From Phlyctochytrium arcticum (taxonomy: Eukaryota > Chytridiomycota > Chytridiomycetes > Chytridiales > Chytridiaceae): a stretch of 64,000 nucleotides of DNA. The DNA lies in the NCBI GenBank assembly GCA_025602905.1, contig JAHLKI010000001.1, forward strand, positions 2,232,001 to 2,296,000, written 5' to 3'. Below the pieces are notes generated by a model. The model made no database searches. It was not told where the DNA came from and was given only the letters and a program-made list of their open reading frames with translations. A program made the position numbers and the translations under genes. Positions 46,380 to 57,788 of the stretch are shown one piece after another; position 1 is the stretch's first letter, and each line of letters starts with the position of its first letter.

Positions 46380-47668
46380 TTATGGCTGTGCTGCGCTCGG
46401 TCCTGTTTCGGCTTCAGCGGCAGAAGGAAAAAACACCGATAGATCTAGCGGTGCATCTACATTGAATTGCTCCTGTGTGGTACGTTCCGGGATAGGCAAC
46501 TCCAGGTGATGTGCTGGTAATGGTTTGCTGAAGAAATATGGATCTAGCAGTGCCTGGTAGAAATTTGTAAATGATGTAAACCATTTGTGAGACAATAAAC
46601 TGGTGGTACCTCTTTTGCCGGTGTCCGGCTTTTGCTGGAATAAACCAGGAACCGCTTGAGGAGGTTAACAGCTTCTTGACACGCATCCGGACAAACTTGT
46701 TCCAATGAGACGCCGGGCATGTTTGGGAACTGGATCTTGTTATAATCCGGGAGCGATTCCATGTCCTGAGTGCGTGATGCATCGTTTAGAATTGAGGCAA
46801 ACTTAAGAAAGAAATAACGTGGGACTCTTACCGGCCACGACTCTTTGGTCGGAGTCCCAAGAATGCTGAGTACACAATATAGCTGATCAATGTCATTCTG
46901 GCCAGGAAATAGTGGGGAATGGTTAAGAAGCTCCCCAAAAATACAGCCCACGGCCCACAAATCCACCCCCACATCATACATTCGAGCTCCATACAGTAGT
47001 TCTGGTGCACGGTACCAGCGAGTAGCCACTTGATGAGAATAAGGTCTCTGCACTTCTGATCCTTGTGCAGGCTGAGGTCGGTGGACCCGCGCCAAACCAA
47101 AGTCCGCCAATTTCAAAACCCCAGTTGGACTGATGAGCAGATTAGCGGGCTTCAGATCCCGATGCATAATGTTATTCTCGTGGCAATAAGATAACCCCTT
47201 GAGGAGCATAAGCATGTAAGCCTTGACTTGCGAGGAAGTCAGGGGTGCAGGCGTGTTCCGTAATATATGGGACAGATCTGACAGCATGAATTCAAAGACA
47301 AGCACGAAGGAAGGACCGGATGGGTGGACAGACAATAGCTTTACGACCTGGAGGCATCAAAAGATATGCACATATCCTTTCAACAACAAGATCCAACTAG
47401 AATGAGTACCGGCAAACCTACATTTTGATGATCGATGGCCTGAAGCGCCTTGATTTCTCGCAAAATTGTATTAGGGATTCCGTCCTCGAGGCGGCGAAGA
47501 GGAACTTTTTTCAAAGCAACAACCTCCCCGGTTTCTATTGATTTGGCCTTTAGCACCACGCCATGAGCCCCTTCTCCAATCTGTTTTAAGTAACCTGTTA
47601 AAATCGAGTGACGGAAAGGGGAATGATCTTGGTATACGCGCCTTGCCAAGCACTCTGAACTTTTCCAT
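46380..47668 (-). CDS. CDK20: cyclin-dependent kinase CDK20/CCRK
   Basis: Ser/Thr kinase of the CDK family, cell-cycle-related kinase subgroup, which in animals and algae controls cilium length and assembly. The start is MEKFRVLG at 47668. The glycine loop reads IGEGAHGVVLKAK, the catalytic Lys sits in VVALKKVPLRRLEDG, and the alpha-C Glu lies in LREIKALQAIDHQN. FVLVFEFMLSDLSHIL is the hinge typical of CCRK. The catalytic loop is HRDLKPANLLI and the magnesium loop DFGLA, followed by VATRWYRAPELLYGARMYDV. Near the end ELPDYNKIQFPNM and YFFSKPLPAHHLELPIPERT are CDK20-specific. Introns at 47637-47595 and several later ones. Retention in a fungus fits a flagellated lineage. Confidence 0.88.
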
Positions 47669-48575
47669 TGCAAACAGGTGGAAACGACCTTGTGGCACAA
47701 CCCGGCTTTGGGTTTCTGCGCGTCAGGGAGAGCGTTTGAAAACTTGCTATCGACTCATAGCTTTGGGGCTCCAAGTTGGGAATGTCCAAGATCGCGGTGA
47801 TCGCTCATTCCACGCGTGCGGGGACATCCGGGGTTTTCTGGCATTTTTTCCTACTTATGTATATACCGTATAATATTCACCGTACAAATGACAATATACA
47901 AGGCAACAAATCCCGAAATTTATGTAGAAGAATCCAATAATTTTGTATTCTGACAGACTTAATAACTTTGATGCCGCAAGAAAGCTTCCAGACACACCAA
48001 AAAAAATCTGACGAAGAAGCACTTACCTCCTCTCGCCGGTTAAAAGCTTGAAAGGTAACGACTAATACCTACGCAGAAATATGAAAGACAGAATTCGAGG
48101 GTGTCTGACCGGTAAGTGATCGAAATCTGGAACGCCGGGAACTGTTCCTCTGCTTTTTGGGGGGGATATGGGTAGATGGGTGAGCGGGGGGGATGACACT
48201 GAAAACTGGGGAAGCATGGAAAGATATTCGTGGGAAGCTGAAAGTTGGGAAAGGTAGCCCGTTCCTCCGCTGAATGTTGGTATATGGGTAAAAGTGGAAA
48301 GGAATGAGGGAGTGTGCAAAACCGATCCGTGTAGCGAAAGGGTGGAAGGTGAGATTTACGCGAGGATTCAGATGATGGATGGAAATGTAAGCAAGAAAAG
48401 CTGAAAGTTTGTCGATGAAGGATTTGCGCAGTGGTTGTATAGGTTGTACACGCGTATATGTGGCAATATCGATTTATAAACTCAACGGACGGTCCCGCAG
48501 CCGCCAAAAATTGTTCGCAGGAATACAGAGCAGATGCCGGAGAAGTGACGAGATGTACTCCTGGAAAATGGCCAC
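47669..48575. other. intergenic, 3' of the splicing-factor gene and 5' of CDK20
   Basis: A 155-codon minus frame (48507-48040) is Pro/Ser/His-rich without a domain and most likely lies in the 3' untranslated region of the SR-protein gene. Nothing else was seen. Confidence 0.5.
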
Positions 48576-49512
48576 TTAACGGCGTCTTCGGTCGCGATCA
48601 CGGTCGTCGTAGCGATCCCGAGACCGACGGCGGTCACGGTCCCGACGGTCGTCCCGACGGTCATCATAACGGTCTCGAGGAGCATATCGATCATCACGTC
48701 GGTCATAATCACGGCGGGAGTCGCGGCGGTCATCACGACGATCGTCACGGCGATCATCCCGACGGTCGTATCGATCGCGACGAGCTATATGGGATATTAA
48801 CGCGGGAATGAGAGAAATGACAGTCAACGCTTACAGTCGCGCTTTGGGGGTCCAAAGTATTGTCCGGGTGTCGGGGTACGTGCACGGGCACGCTTGGCCT
48901 AACAAATTGGTTTGAGCTCAAGTTTCTCGAGACTTGCATTAAGCACTATGCATACCTTCTCGATCGTTACAGATCTGCCATCTACTTCGAGGCGGCCGCT
49001 TTCATCCAAAGCGCGGGCAGCATCGTCTGCATTAACATACGAGACGAAGGCAAATCCTCGCGACTCGCGCGAATGGGGGTCGTACCTAATTCTCAAAATC
49101 AGAAAATATAGCACAACTATCAAAACATAGTTGCATACATAATCTGGCATCTATCAATCTAATAATATAAGAAACTGGTTTAGAATTGGTGAAGATCACT
49201 ATTAAATGGGATGCTTGACCTACCTCGCCAAAAGGCGCAAAAGCCTTTTCCAAGTCAGTTTCCTTGGCACGCGTACCGATTCCGGTGACAAAAAGGTTGT
49301 TTCCGGGATTTCGATTTCTATAAGCAAGAATTAAGCTCGGCACCCAGTCATTAGTGTCCTTCCGGCACATACTCGGGTCGTTCAGAGCGGCCGCGACTGT
49401 CATCGTCCCTTGATGGTCGAACAGGGGAGATGGACATGTCTTTTCGTCGCTCAGGAGTGCGTGATCGAGAGCGGGATCGTCCTCCTTCACGGTAATCACG
49501 ACTGTCTTCCAT
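48576..49512 (-). CDS. TRA2-like SR splicing factor (one RRM, two RS regions)
   Basis: Nuclear SR-type splicing regulator with the layout RS1-RRM-RS2 of transformer-2. The start is MEDSRDYREGGRSRSRSRTP at 49512; a donor GTATGT in exon 1 joins RSERPE to NRNPGNNLFVTGIGTRAKET. RNP2 is NLFVTGI, then DLEKAFAPFGE; the next exons give RYDPHSRESRGFAFVSYVNA with RNP1 RGFAFVSY, then LEVDGRSVTIEK and the linker AKRARARTPTPGQYFGPPKR, which is close to the TRA2 linker. The C-terminus is a long Arg/Asp-rich repeat of RRDDRRD units. The stop is at 48576. A telomere-motif palindrome lies about 260 bp upstream of the start. Confidence 0.85.
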
Positions 49513-50325
49513 CTTCAGGTCGTTGTCGCCGTCGATGCTCACTGTGCGCAGAACAGGGGTCATTAGTCCGAACAGTCTGGACGGGTACGGGCAGACAGCA
49601 AACAACAATGCCTGCCCTCTCGCCGTGGATAGCCAGATACTTACTCGTTGTTTCCCCTTTCTCCGACAAGGGCGGTTCGGATGGCAAAGGCTTTCCTGGG
49701 ATCGTCGTTATCTGATCTGCAGAAGTTGCCGAAACTGAACTCGCAGCCGCGGAGCGGCAAGGGGCGCTGGGATTAGGGTTAGACCCTAATCCCGTGGCGC
49801 GGCTCGTGTGGCGTGAAAGTGCTGCGCCATTCTGATGTTTCAACAATTCCAAATTTCAAATTTTTGGTGAGCTTCAAATCATGGCGATGAGAGTTGAGAT
49901 GGCATCCAGGATCCTTTTCGTTAACGCGCACAATTCATCAGATTTGCCATGCTTGCCCAAGAGCTGATTTCCACTGCTCCCCGTGACAGAATGTCGCTCT
50001 ATTTAGCTCCGACTGTTGTCAGGACTGTTGTCAAACATTGACGCGTCGCCTCGAACGCGACCCTTCGCTTCTGGACGTTTGTCTACACAAATAACTTGAA
50101 CGGCTCTATTATCTCTTGGCGGACCCACATTATGCACTGCCCTCAATCGGCATTGTACTGTGGGGCTATGCTCTCGGAAAGTGCGAGAAATCGTCCCGCC
50201 TTGATTTCCCGCCTATAAAGTCCACCCCCGCAGAGGGGTTTCCTCTCGCTAGAATCACCCCGCCAAAAACTTCGATTACAAGTACCCTCTGCCATTAATT
50301 CTTTCACCTTTGTGCACCAACATTC
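49513..50325. other. divergent promoter region between the SR factor and the CaaX protein
   Basis: 813 bp with no supported gene; a 118-codon minus frame at 49852-49496 overlaps exon 1 in another frame and looks accidental. It contains the TTAGGG-type palindrome at 49769-49793. Confidence 0.55.
49769..49793. promoter_or_regulatory. telobox-like inverted repeat (GGGATTAGGGT / ACCCTAATCCC)
   Basis: Two perfect 11-bp arms separated by TAG. Each arm holds TTAGGG/CCCTAA, the core bound by Tbf1/Teb1-type Myb proteins in fungal promoters and also the usual telomere repeat unit. It lies about 260 bp upstream of the SR-factor start. Regulatory use is inference from the known motif and position. Confidence 0.45.
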
Positions 50326-50590
50326 ATGGCCACCATCATCCAAGCCCCTGTAACCAAGAGTGACACTGCTCCCGACCATCAATCACAGAGTACAGTTGAC
50401 GAAGAGCACTTGAAACAAGCGGTAAGTGACCCTCATTGGCGGCACTCGAAAGCTGTATTTGTCTGATAGCCTTCCTGTCTTCCAGTCTGAGCAACTTCAA
50501 GAGCTTGTTCGACAATACCTCGCCGCGTTTTCAACCGAAAATGTACCGAACCGAAATGATGGTCAAATGAAGCGATGTTACCTACTGTAG
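50326..50590 (+). CDS. 66-residue protein ending in a CaaX prenylation box
   Basis: Exons 50326-50421 and 50486-50590 join in phase 0 to a 66-residue protein, too short for routine ORF lists. The N-terminus is polar, the middle is one amphipathic helix (EEHLKQASEQLQELVRQYLA), then an Asn-rich turn (NVPNRNDGQ) and the end MKRCYLL. CYLL is a CaaX box with Leu last, the form preferred by geranylgeranyltransferase I, preceded by a basic pair. Short length, single helix and CaaX end are the layout of heterotrimeric G-protein gamma subunits, but sequence similarity to known gamma subunits is too weak to name it. Other small prenylated proteins are possible. Splice sites GTAAGT and TTCCAG are both good. 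Confidence 0.55.
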
Positions 50591-50736
50591 GGAGGGAATC
50601 TGGCTTCATTACCTTTTAAATGTCACGGTTCTGCAACTCCACCTTAGCATTATACCAACTTTCACTCCCCCGTGGGAAATTGCCTGTATAACATTGTGAC
50701 TGTAAATTGAAAAAATGAATATGATGTATTGAGCAT

Positions 50737-51854
50737 TCACCGGGCATCAACGCCGACAAATGTGGCGAGAATGTCGCTCTGAGAAATGACGCCGATGGGT
50801 CGCAGGTCTTCGCTCTTTTCCACAACCCACACGCGGTGGATGTGGTGATCTACCAGGAGATGCAAAACACTTTTGAGCGAGTCCTCTGGAGTAATCACCA
50901 CCGGAAGCTTGACCTGCTTGCTTGTGGACTTGGCCTTCAAAAATAAACAAACGTTGAGCAGGTAGTCTTTCCTCAATACGTGCAGAAAATGCCAACCTTC
51001 AAATATTCGAGCACCGGCTTTTTAAGATCTGATAGACCGATTCTGGTGATTCCACGCAAGTCACTGGCACTCAAATTTGCAACGATTTTTCCATCGCCAT
51101 CCAGTACGGGAACAGCGGCAACCTTCTTTTCGGTGATAATTTTGAAGCCGTCGAGCGCAGATTGATTATCTCGCATAGTAATCAGGCGTCGCTGATTACT
51201 CAGACGCTTCAGCAATGAAACTTTGACGGGTAGGTCAATGTCCACGGTGGGCGTGACACTTTCAGGGTGAGCGTTGACGTAGCGAATGATGTCCGATTGG
51301 GTCATTAGCAGAGGTTTTTTTTGTTCAAGTGCATCCGTGATAAATGCCCGATGAATCCCACGCGCGTAGGCCACTAACGTCTGCACATGCGCTTAGCGAG
51401 AGGCCCAATCTATACACACCAGACGACGAGCACATACCGCATCCAAGGTGTCGCGGAAATCACGCTCCCAAATTCTGTAGCTTTCATTGTCATCTCCATC
51501 CAGTCCAAGAGTTTCTACATCCTCAATTTTCAACGAATCCAAATCAATACTATCCAGTCCGTCTGAGCCTGCCTTTCGAAGGATATAATCAATAATATCT
51601 GACACCCCAACGACAGCAGCTAGCTTGTTGATTCCAGACCGGGTGCGGATCGGGACAGTGACCGAATCCCGCTCCTTCATAAACTCGAGACATTTGGCAA
51701 TGCTGTTGTTGTGGGGGACGTAAGAATTAGTGACAACACAAGTCAGACGCGTCAATCACCTTTCGTCGGGACTAACAGAGGTAACGGGTGGTTTGTTGGA
51801 GTCATGATGGAGCTCCTCAAAGGTGATACTGGCTAGCGGGCAGAGTGAGGGCAT
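50737..51854 (-). CDS. protein with four CBS domains (SNF4/SDS23-like)
   Basis: Four adenosine-ligand-sensing CBS motifs in two Bateman pairs. Start MPSLCPLASITFEELHHDSN at 51854. CBS1: VVTNSYVPHNNSIAKCLEFM through AAVVGVSDIIDYIL. CBS2 spans the exon join, ending with PLLMTQSDIIRYVNAH. CBS3: ITMRDNQSALDGFKIITEKK, AAVPVLDGDGKIVANLSASD. CBS4: LPVVITPEDSLKSVLHLLVD, HRVWVVEKSEDLRPIGVISQ, SDILATFVG, then stop at 50737. Several introns. Fungal proteins with four CBS repeats are either the AMPK gamma subunit Snf4 or Sds23-type phosphatase regulators; the motifs here do not settle which. Confidence 0.8.
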
Positions 51855-52099
51855 CTTTAGAAAGGTGGTCTTATTAAGAGCTCGTGGGTGAGAAACTCTT
51901 GAGTTCCGGCTTGAGGCCAGATTTGGTGATGAGCACTGATGACTGGATCGCATTATTATTCGCATCACGTGGAAGGCTTTCTAGACCTGTTCAACTTGGA
52001 AAATTTTATTTGTTCCCTTGTTGAGCAGAGAACGCTCCCATATTTGCATTATTATTCGGATAGGTTACGATAAATAGTGTCCACGATGTACAGTGTCCC

Positions 52100-55036
52100 T
52101 TACATATAATACATAGATTTTGCCAGGTCGGGTTTGACCTGGCCATGATTGGCAGAAAGTGTCTCTAACGTGACAACATTGGGTATACCAAGATCGCCGG
52201 CAAACCCAGTATGTCCAAACCCTCGCTCTTGGGCGACATCTGACCAGCTCTCGCCCATGAAATGAAATCTCGCCCTCGCGGCTACTAAATGCGCGTAATA
52301 GGCTGGTGGACATACGGAAACGGCTCGCGTTGCGCGACAATAGAGGTAGCATAGGCGATACGTAAGTTCCTGTAATCCATCCGCTGTAAAGGTATTTTCG
52401 TCATGTAGAACATGGTAATGTGTCGGCTTTGAGGTTCCTTGCAAACCGGGATGGGATGCAAGATAGAAATCTACATTAGACAAGCATCAGTGGCAATGTA
52501 ATTAACAGAAACGTCAAGTCGATGTTCACCAAATTCGGCGGGATGCGTTATTCCGGTTTCTACCACCGTTCCCGGCAGGACATTCCCAGATTTATCCGAA
52601 TCTTCTCGTCTCAGCGGGAAGAATCTGGCGTGATGCCGTTTATGTATAATCACAAATGTAAGCGTAGGCTGGTAACCCTCTGTTTTCGAATGTCAAAACG
52701 AGTGCCAATTCCCGTTGCAAAAGCAGCTCACCTTCCAACATAGCGCATGCTTTCCGAATAGCTGCCACTTCTACCCGCGCCACTTCCGTATACTGACTTT
52801 CGGACACGCCGTCGCGATAAAACAAGATTCGTTTCGGCTTAGATCCACTAAATTGGTAAAATGTTCGAAGGAGTTCTACGACAGCCCCGCTGAGATCGGC
52901 AATAACCTCATGGCGGCCTTTCTGAATCCTTATAGCAGCCGCGTAACGTGAACACCGCGCGTCAAGCGAGCCAACAATCGCCGCAATAGAGGGCTTGTTG
53001 TATTCGCCAGGGGCGGGATGCGTAATCTGTAACCAATTGGTTTAGTATGCGGGAAGAAAGTGCGATGGTGATTGACTACTTACATCCGCCCCAAAGATGA
53101 TTGTCGGTTCCTCAGACACAAATGACAGCTGAGACCCTCCCAAAAAGCAATTCATCCCGCCAAGCTTTACATTAATCTTCAAGCAAATGTTTGCGCAATA
53201 TTGTTTTTTGGCGGCGAAAACATCTGGTGCATCATTGGGATTAGTACGAAATTTGGGAACACGTGAAAGATATTTACTCACGTTTTGACTGCATACACTG
53301 TGTAGCAATACCGACGTCCGTATCAGCAATTCGTTTGATCTCGGCATACAAAGGGACGTTCGTATTCGGAAGAATTACAAGGATCAACTGTGGCTTGTGA
53401 TTAGAAGCGTTCCCGGCATCCATGTAAGCCGCCTTTAAGATTGCAGCAATGTTTCCCAGAGGGTTTGCGTGCCGTATTGGGGGTTGCATTTGACGTATGT
53501 CGACACCCGTATCCCGGCAGGTAACGATCAGCTCGCGTAAGAATTTTTGGACGCTAGCAACCGTTATTTCTTTTTCGGACCCGAAAACAACTACGGACCA
53601 GGAGTTGAGAACAGCTCCTTGAGCCACTTTCTTATCGCGCAAGTTCCAGGACCCCTCCCTAGGCGCTATGTTGGATTCTCGGGATGTTGGATGATAAGAT
53701 AGTACAGGGGTGGGTAGCAAGCGGGCATTGACTGTTGCCATCTCCTGTCCTATAGAGACATTGAAATCCTGCAGATACTTGTTGTCTTCACTAAAAAGAA
53801 GGTTGAACCCATTTGAGACTTTGTTGGAACGGACGTGGGGAGGCTGGCAGGTAAATCGTATCATGTCGGACTACAAAGGTTTGTCAGCGGAGGTTATCAG
53901 ATAGGCAAAACTTGTAGCAGACCGTTTGCCTTTCGTTCAATTTGCGCAACACCCGCTGTCCGGGAACGACTTGACAAACCTCCATGGGAAGATATATATG
54001 TTTGGAGGGGTCTCCTACGATAAGGCATGGGAAGATATCGTGAAACAATGTGATGTTGTAACGCTCCTTGAAATAGTTTGTGACAGTGTCATCCCGAGGC
54101 TTGTCGCCACCCTTGGGAAACACGGTTTTGCTCGCGGGAGTTGATGTCAATTTGGCAATCTTCCAACGTCGCTTACTGGTTCCCCGGTGTGTTGTGACAA
54201 TCTTTACACCTTTCAAGGCCTTTTCAATCCTTGAGCGATCTCTATCATTCAGTGGTTGCCGAATTTCATCCGCCCTCGTTTTGCCCAAAATTCGGACCAC
54301 CACATCGATTACCGGGCCAGATTCCAGAAACGCTGTTGCCGACACGTCCAAGTTGAGAAGCATCCGATTCGAAGTGGGCTGGACAGACTGATGAAAGCCT
54401 TGCCAGAGCTCCGCACCATTTGCAATAAGAGAAGAGCCCTCTGGAGTGTAGAAGCACCTGCCGACAGTTGTGTATAGCATAGATGGCCGATGACGGAATA
54501 GAATATCTAATGCTGTCACGGCGTCCGTGGGTGCTTCTCGTAGCCTTCCATCCAGAAACATGTTTAGTTTATGCATGCTGATTTCTGCCACCTTTTTTAT
54601 GGTAACCCGGAAAAGCCGCGGAGATCTTGTCAGACTATTTGCACTTTCTACGTCAGCTCTCGATCGGCCCATCACCAACCAAAAGAAATGTACCAAACCT
54701 TTTCGCGGTTGAAATGCCATTATCACCATTGTCCGGAATTTCCAGAGTGAACACTGCTACATCATCTTTCAAGGGTAATAGGCGGGATGAGTAGATGCTC
54801 TTCTTCCCATCAAAGACAGGGCGGGTGTTTTTTAATATTCCATTCCTATTGAGATCCTCCCACAAGGTAAATAAACGACGATTGATCCTGGGACTTGCTT
54901 CTGGAGTTATGGTAACATCATAGTGATGCAGATTCTGACCCGGAAGAGAAAGTATAGGGAAAAAGTTGGTGCGGACTTTGAGCGGTTTTCCGGCGGTCCC
55001 CAGACCCGGTCTCCTTGGCGTCGATACGAGATCCAT
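52100..55036 (-). CDS. Argonaute, predicted slicer-competent
   Basis: Small-RNA-guided effector of RNA silencing. Start [20 protein letters not shown] at 55036; about ten exons. N domain: [33 protein letters not shown]. Linker 1: [100 protein letters not shown], then [44 protein letters not shown]. The catalytic tetrad is visible: Asp in GADITHP, Glu in [10 protein letters not shown], Asp in [11 protein letters not shown] and His in [16 protein letters not shown]. The C-terminus is SMYYM. No Dicer or RNA-dependent RNA polymerase lies in this window. The frame is open above the ATG without another Met. Confidence 0.92.
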
Positions 55037-55687
55037 CAGCTTTTCAGGGCTTGCTGGGACTCCAGCACCCGAACCAATTGGTACTCCAGCTCCAGAATGT
55101 AACTTTTATACTGTCCCAGGGTGTTTTGTTTTGCATTCACGTTGAGGTGCTACAAAAAGGTGTGATTTTTTCCCTGGGGTACCATTCACATCCTCGGGCA
55201 ATGCAAATAAGATCTGCGAAAACGGTGATTTGCACGAATAAGTGGATTGATGAAGCCAGGATGCAGCTTGGATAGCATCTAAGGTCCACTCTCAGCGAGA
55301 CATGGCCGAGAAGATTGCAGGTTTGCTTCTTGCTTCTTGCGACTTTCGAAATCCAAAAGCGCGAACCTTGCGCGAGCTGGTGATACCGTTTATCACCGGG
55401 CAATAGATCAGTGGCCTCCTGGCGCTCGGAGTCTTGTCAGAAGAAAGTGCACACACAACCTTGGAATTTTTAGAGTCATTTGGTCTCAATACTTGGGCTA
55501 CCGGACCACGGCAAGCGTCTCAGGTTTGCGGCTACTACTTTGACCACATACCGGCACTCGGTTTCCGTGGATTTTTTGGGCAAATTGCGATCCTTTTGGG
55601 AAGTGTGAAAGTGTCCGGTGAGCGCAGGGCCCGCAACGCCAACCGCTGAGGGAACTCCGCAACCACGAACGAACCGTATTGCCGTTC
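55037..55687. other. divergent intergenic region, Argonaute/PCGF
   Basis: 651 bp without a supported gene. Contains a TATA box on the minus strand for Argonaute. Confidence 0.5.
55104..55110 (-). promoter_or_regulatory. TATA box of the Argonaute gene
   Basis: TATAAAA on the minus strand, about 70 bp upstream of the Argonaute ATG. Confidence 0.4.
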
Positions 55688-57575
55688 ATGGGAGCTTCTT
55701 CTCGACGCACCAGACTCAGCGCTGCGGCCAGCAATCAAGAAACTGAAAATATCAACCCACAGGTACTTGTGAACACCGCACGTCTCGGCGAGTGAATGAA
55801 TTGTTTATAACTTGGGACCCAAGATGGATTCTGCTCCGGAGACGAATATGGCTAGTCCAACCCCTCTAGAGGATGAGGATGAAGGCGCATTGGTAAGTCG
55901 CGACTGTGATGACTCTGTCTTCAGGCTTCTCATGAACAATGCTGCGCCGCTCTTTTCAGCGATCAAAGGTAGAATATGACTGCGAAACAAGTACTAGTTG
56001 CAAGATGCTAACCGCGGTTTTCCTTTGATAATGCCATGTTCATCAGGAAGATATGATTAGAGAGTATGTTGATCTCAATTACCCATTTTGTGCGCGGCGA
56101 ACTTACCTGTATTTTTTTGCAGGTTTGTTACGTGCAAAATATGCGATGGCTATATCATCGATGCCACAACCATTGACCCCTGCCTTCATTCATGTGAGCT
56201 TCATTCGTGCTCATCGTTGCAGCTAATGGTTGCTTATGACATCTCCGTGCAGTTTGCAAACCTTGTATATACAAACGGTGGAGATTTTTCAAATCCTGTC
56301 CCCAATGCCAGGAGCTTCTGGGACCCAATCCAAAGGAACAGTTAAAGTATGTCGTGAATATTGCTGAGAAAGTTGGGACTTCCTTTGACTTCTTTCGATA
56401 TAGGTCAGATCATACCGTGCAAAATCTGATATACAAGTTAGTACCAAACCTGCAGAAACTTGAGAAGGAGAGGTTGCGTAAATATGAAGGTAAATACTTA
56501 CTATAAACCCGGTGTTGGCGGTCAGACTATTGATTATTTGCTTTTTTCCTATTGCAGAGGCTCATCCTCCTGCCGTCGGTCAACCCAGCACATCATTTCC
56601 AGACACACCATCCACCAGGCGAACGGCATCTTTACGAGCCAGGTCACCTGTTACCAGAACGCCTCAATCAAAACGCCCCGCACCAACTCAAAACCTTTCC
56701 GAAGCAGAAGAAGAATATACTCCAACCACATCAACAAGACGACGGTCTGCGCAAGCTAGTCGAGCTACACCACCAGCTGCCAAGTCCAAGTCACCGGCCT
56801 CTAAACCTCAGTCGCCAGCCGCCAAAGCTGCAACGCCGGTCCCCAGAGCTCAGTCATCGACTACAAAGGGTCAATCACCGGCCCCTAGAGCCTCAGGCAC
56901 CAAAGCTCAATCGGCAATTGGGGCGCAACCGTTAGGTATCAAGACCCCAACACCAATTACAAAAGCTCCACTACCGATCAGGCGCGAGACCACATCGGCC
57001 GAATTGATGCGCGTTCCAATGCTCACGGAGGCCTTGTTGGCTAGACTTATCCAAGTCGAAAGCTCTCGCAAACGCCCTCGTTTTAACAAACCTTATCAAG
57101 AAGAATGCGATGCCGCTTTGTTAGAACATGCATCGGCACTAATAACGGTTCCACCTGACGCCCTCGTTGCCTTTAATCTCGAGTTGGATAAAGAGTAAGG
57201 AGGACAGGTCAATTTTCATTCTTCACACTTCTAAACTGCTATTCTAGCTGGTTTGAAGTGCAATGCTTCCAATCCGTCACTGTCAATGAGGCCGTTCTTA
57301 ACGATCCATACCTGAAAACAAAGGCCCGGGCAACTGTTGAACAAATAGGAAAACATCTGGCAAAGAATCTTGCCGTGGCTCCTCAAAAGGTAATGTCAAA
57401 CATGAACACCTCCCATTTGACGCCTCGATTTAACGGATTTTATTTCAATAAGATCGAGCTTATTTACCTAGAGAAGGAATTGGATCCATCTTGGACCTTA
57501 TCTTACGTGGCAAACATAGGATGGGTGAACCCTCAACCACTCATTCTCAGATACCGTCCTTGGTATGACCCATAA
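55688..57575 (+). CDS. Polycomb-group RING finger protein (PCGF/PSC-like)
   Basis: Predicted PRC1-type RING/RAWUL protein. Exon 1 MGASSRRTRLSAAASNQETE at 55688, then MDSAPETNMASPTPLEDEDE and a possible 9-nt microexon (CGATCAAAG). The RING reads EDMIREFVTCKICDGYIIDA, TTIDPCLHS, VCKPCIYKRW, SCPQCQELLG: C-x2-C, then C-x-H, C-x2-C, C-x2-C spacing as in PCGF/BMI1. It is followed by the PCGF-type extension DHTVQNLIYKLVPNLQKLEK. A long Pro/Ala/Ser linker (SPAAKAATPVPRAQ) leads to a C-terminal domain, WFEVQCFQSVTVNEAVL, IGKHLAKNLAV, ELIYLEKELDPSWTLSYVAN, PLILRYRPW, which fits the RAWUL ubiquitin-like fold. In animals PCGF pairs with RING1 to ubiquitinate H2A. Dikarya lack PRC1, so this is notable. 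Confidence 0.78.
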
Positions 57576-57788
57576 CCGCCTTTCGACCTCCAAATGTATC
57601 AGTTTTTGGCGCAGTGCGTCGTACATAAACCATGAGTATTCAATCGACTCCCATAAGAATGCAAGATGGAGTCTTTCTATAGTACATTAAGAGAAGAAAT
57701 TTGCTACGGTAATGGGTTGGCGTTCCAATGTTTGTCAGTGAGCAGATATACCGTAGGTCTTCGCGCTCAATAGCATCGTACAAAGAGC

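Noticed and set aside
47595..47646. GC-AG intron in CDK20
   Set aside because: A GC donor at 47646 would keep the frame, but a normal GT donor (GTATAC) nine bases downstream also keeps it and adds only three residues, so no rare intron type is needed.
48040..48507. 155-codon minus frame downstream of the SR factor
   Set aside because: Pro/His/Ser-rich without domain; more likely 3' untranslated sequence.
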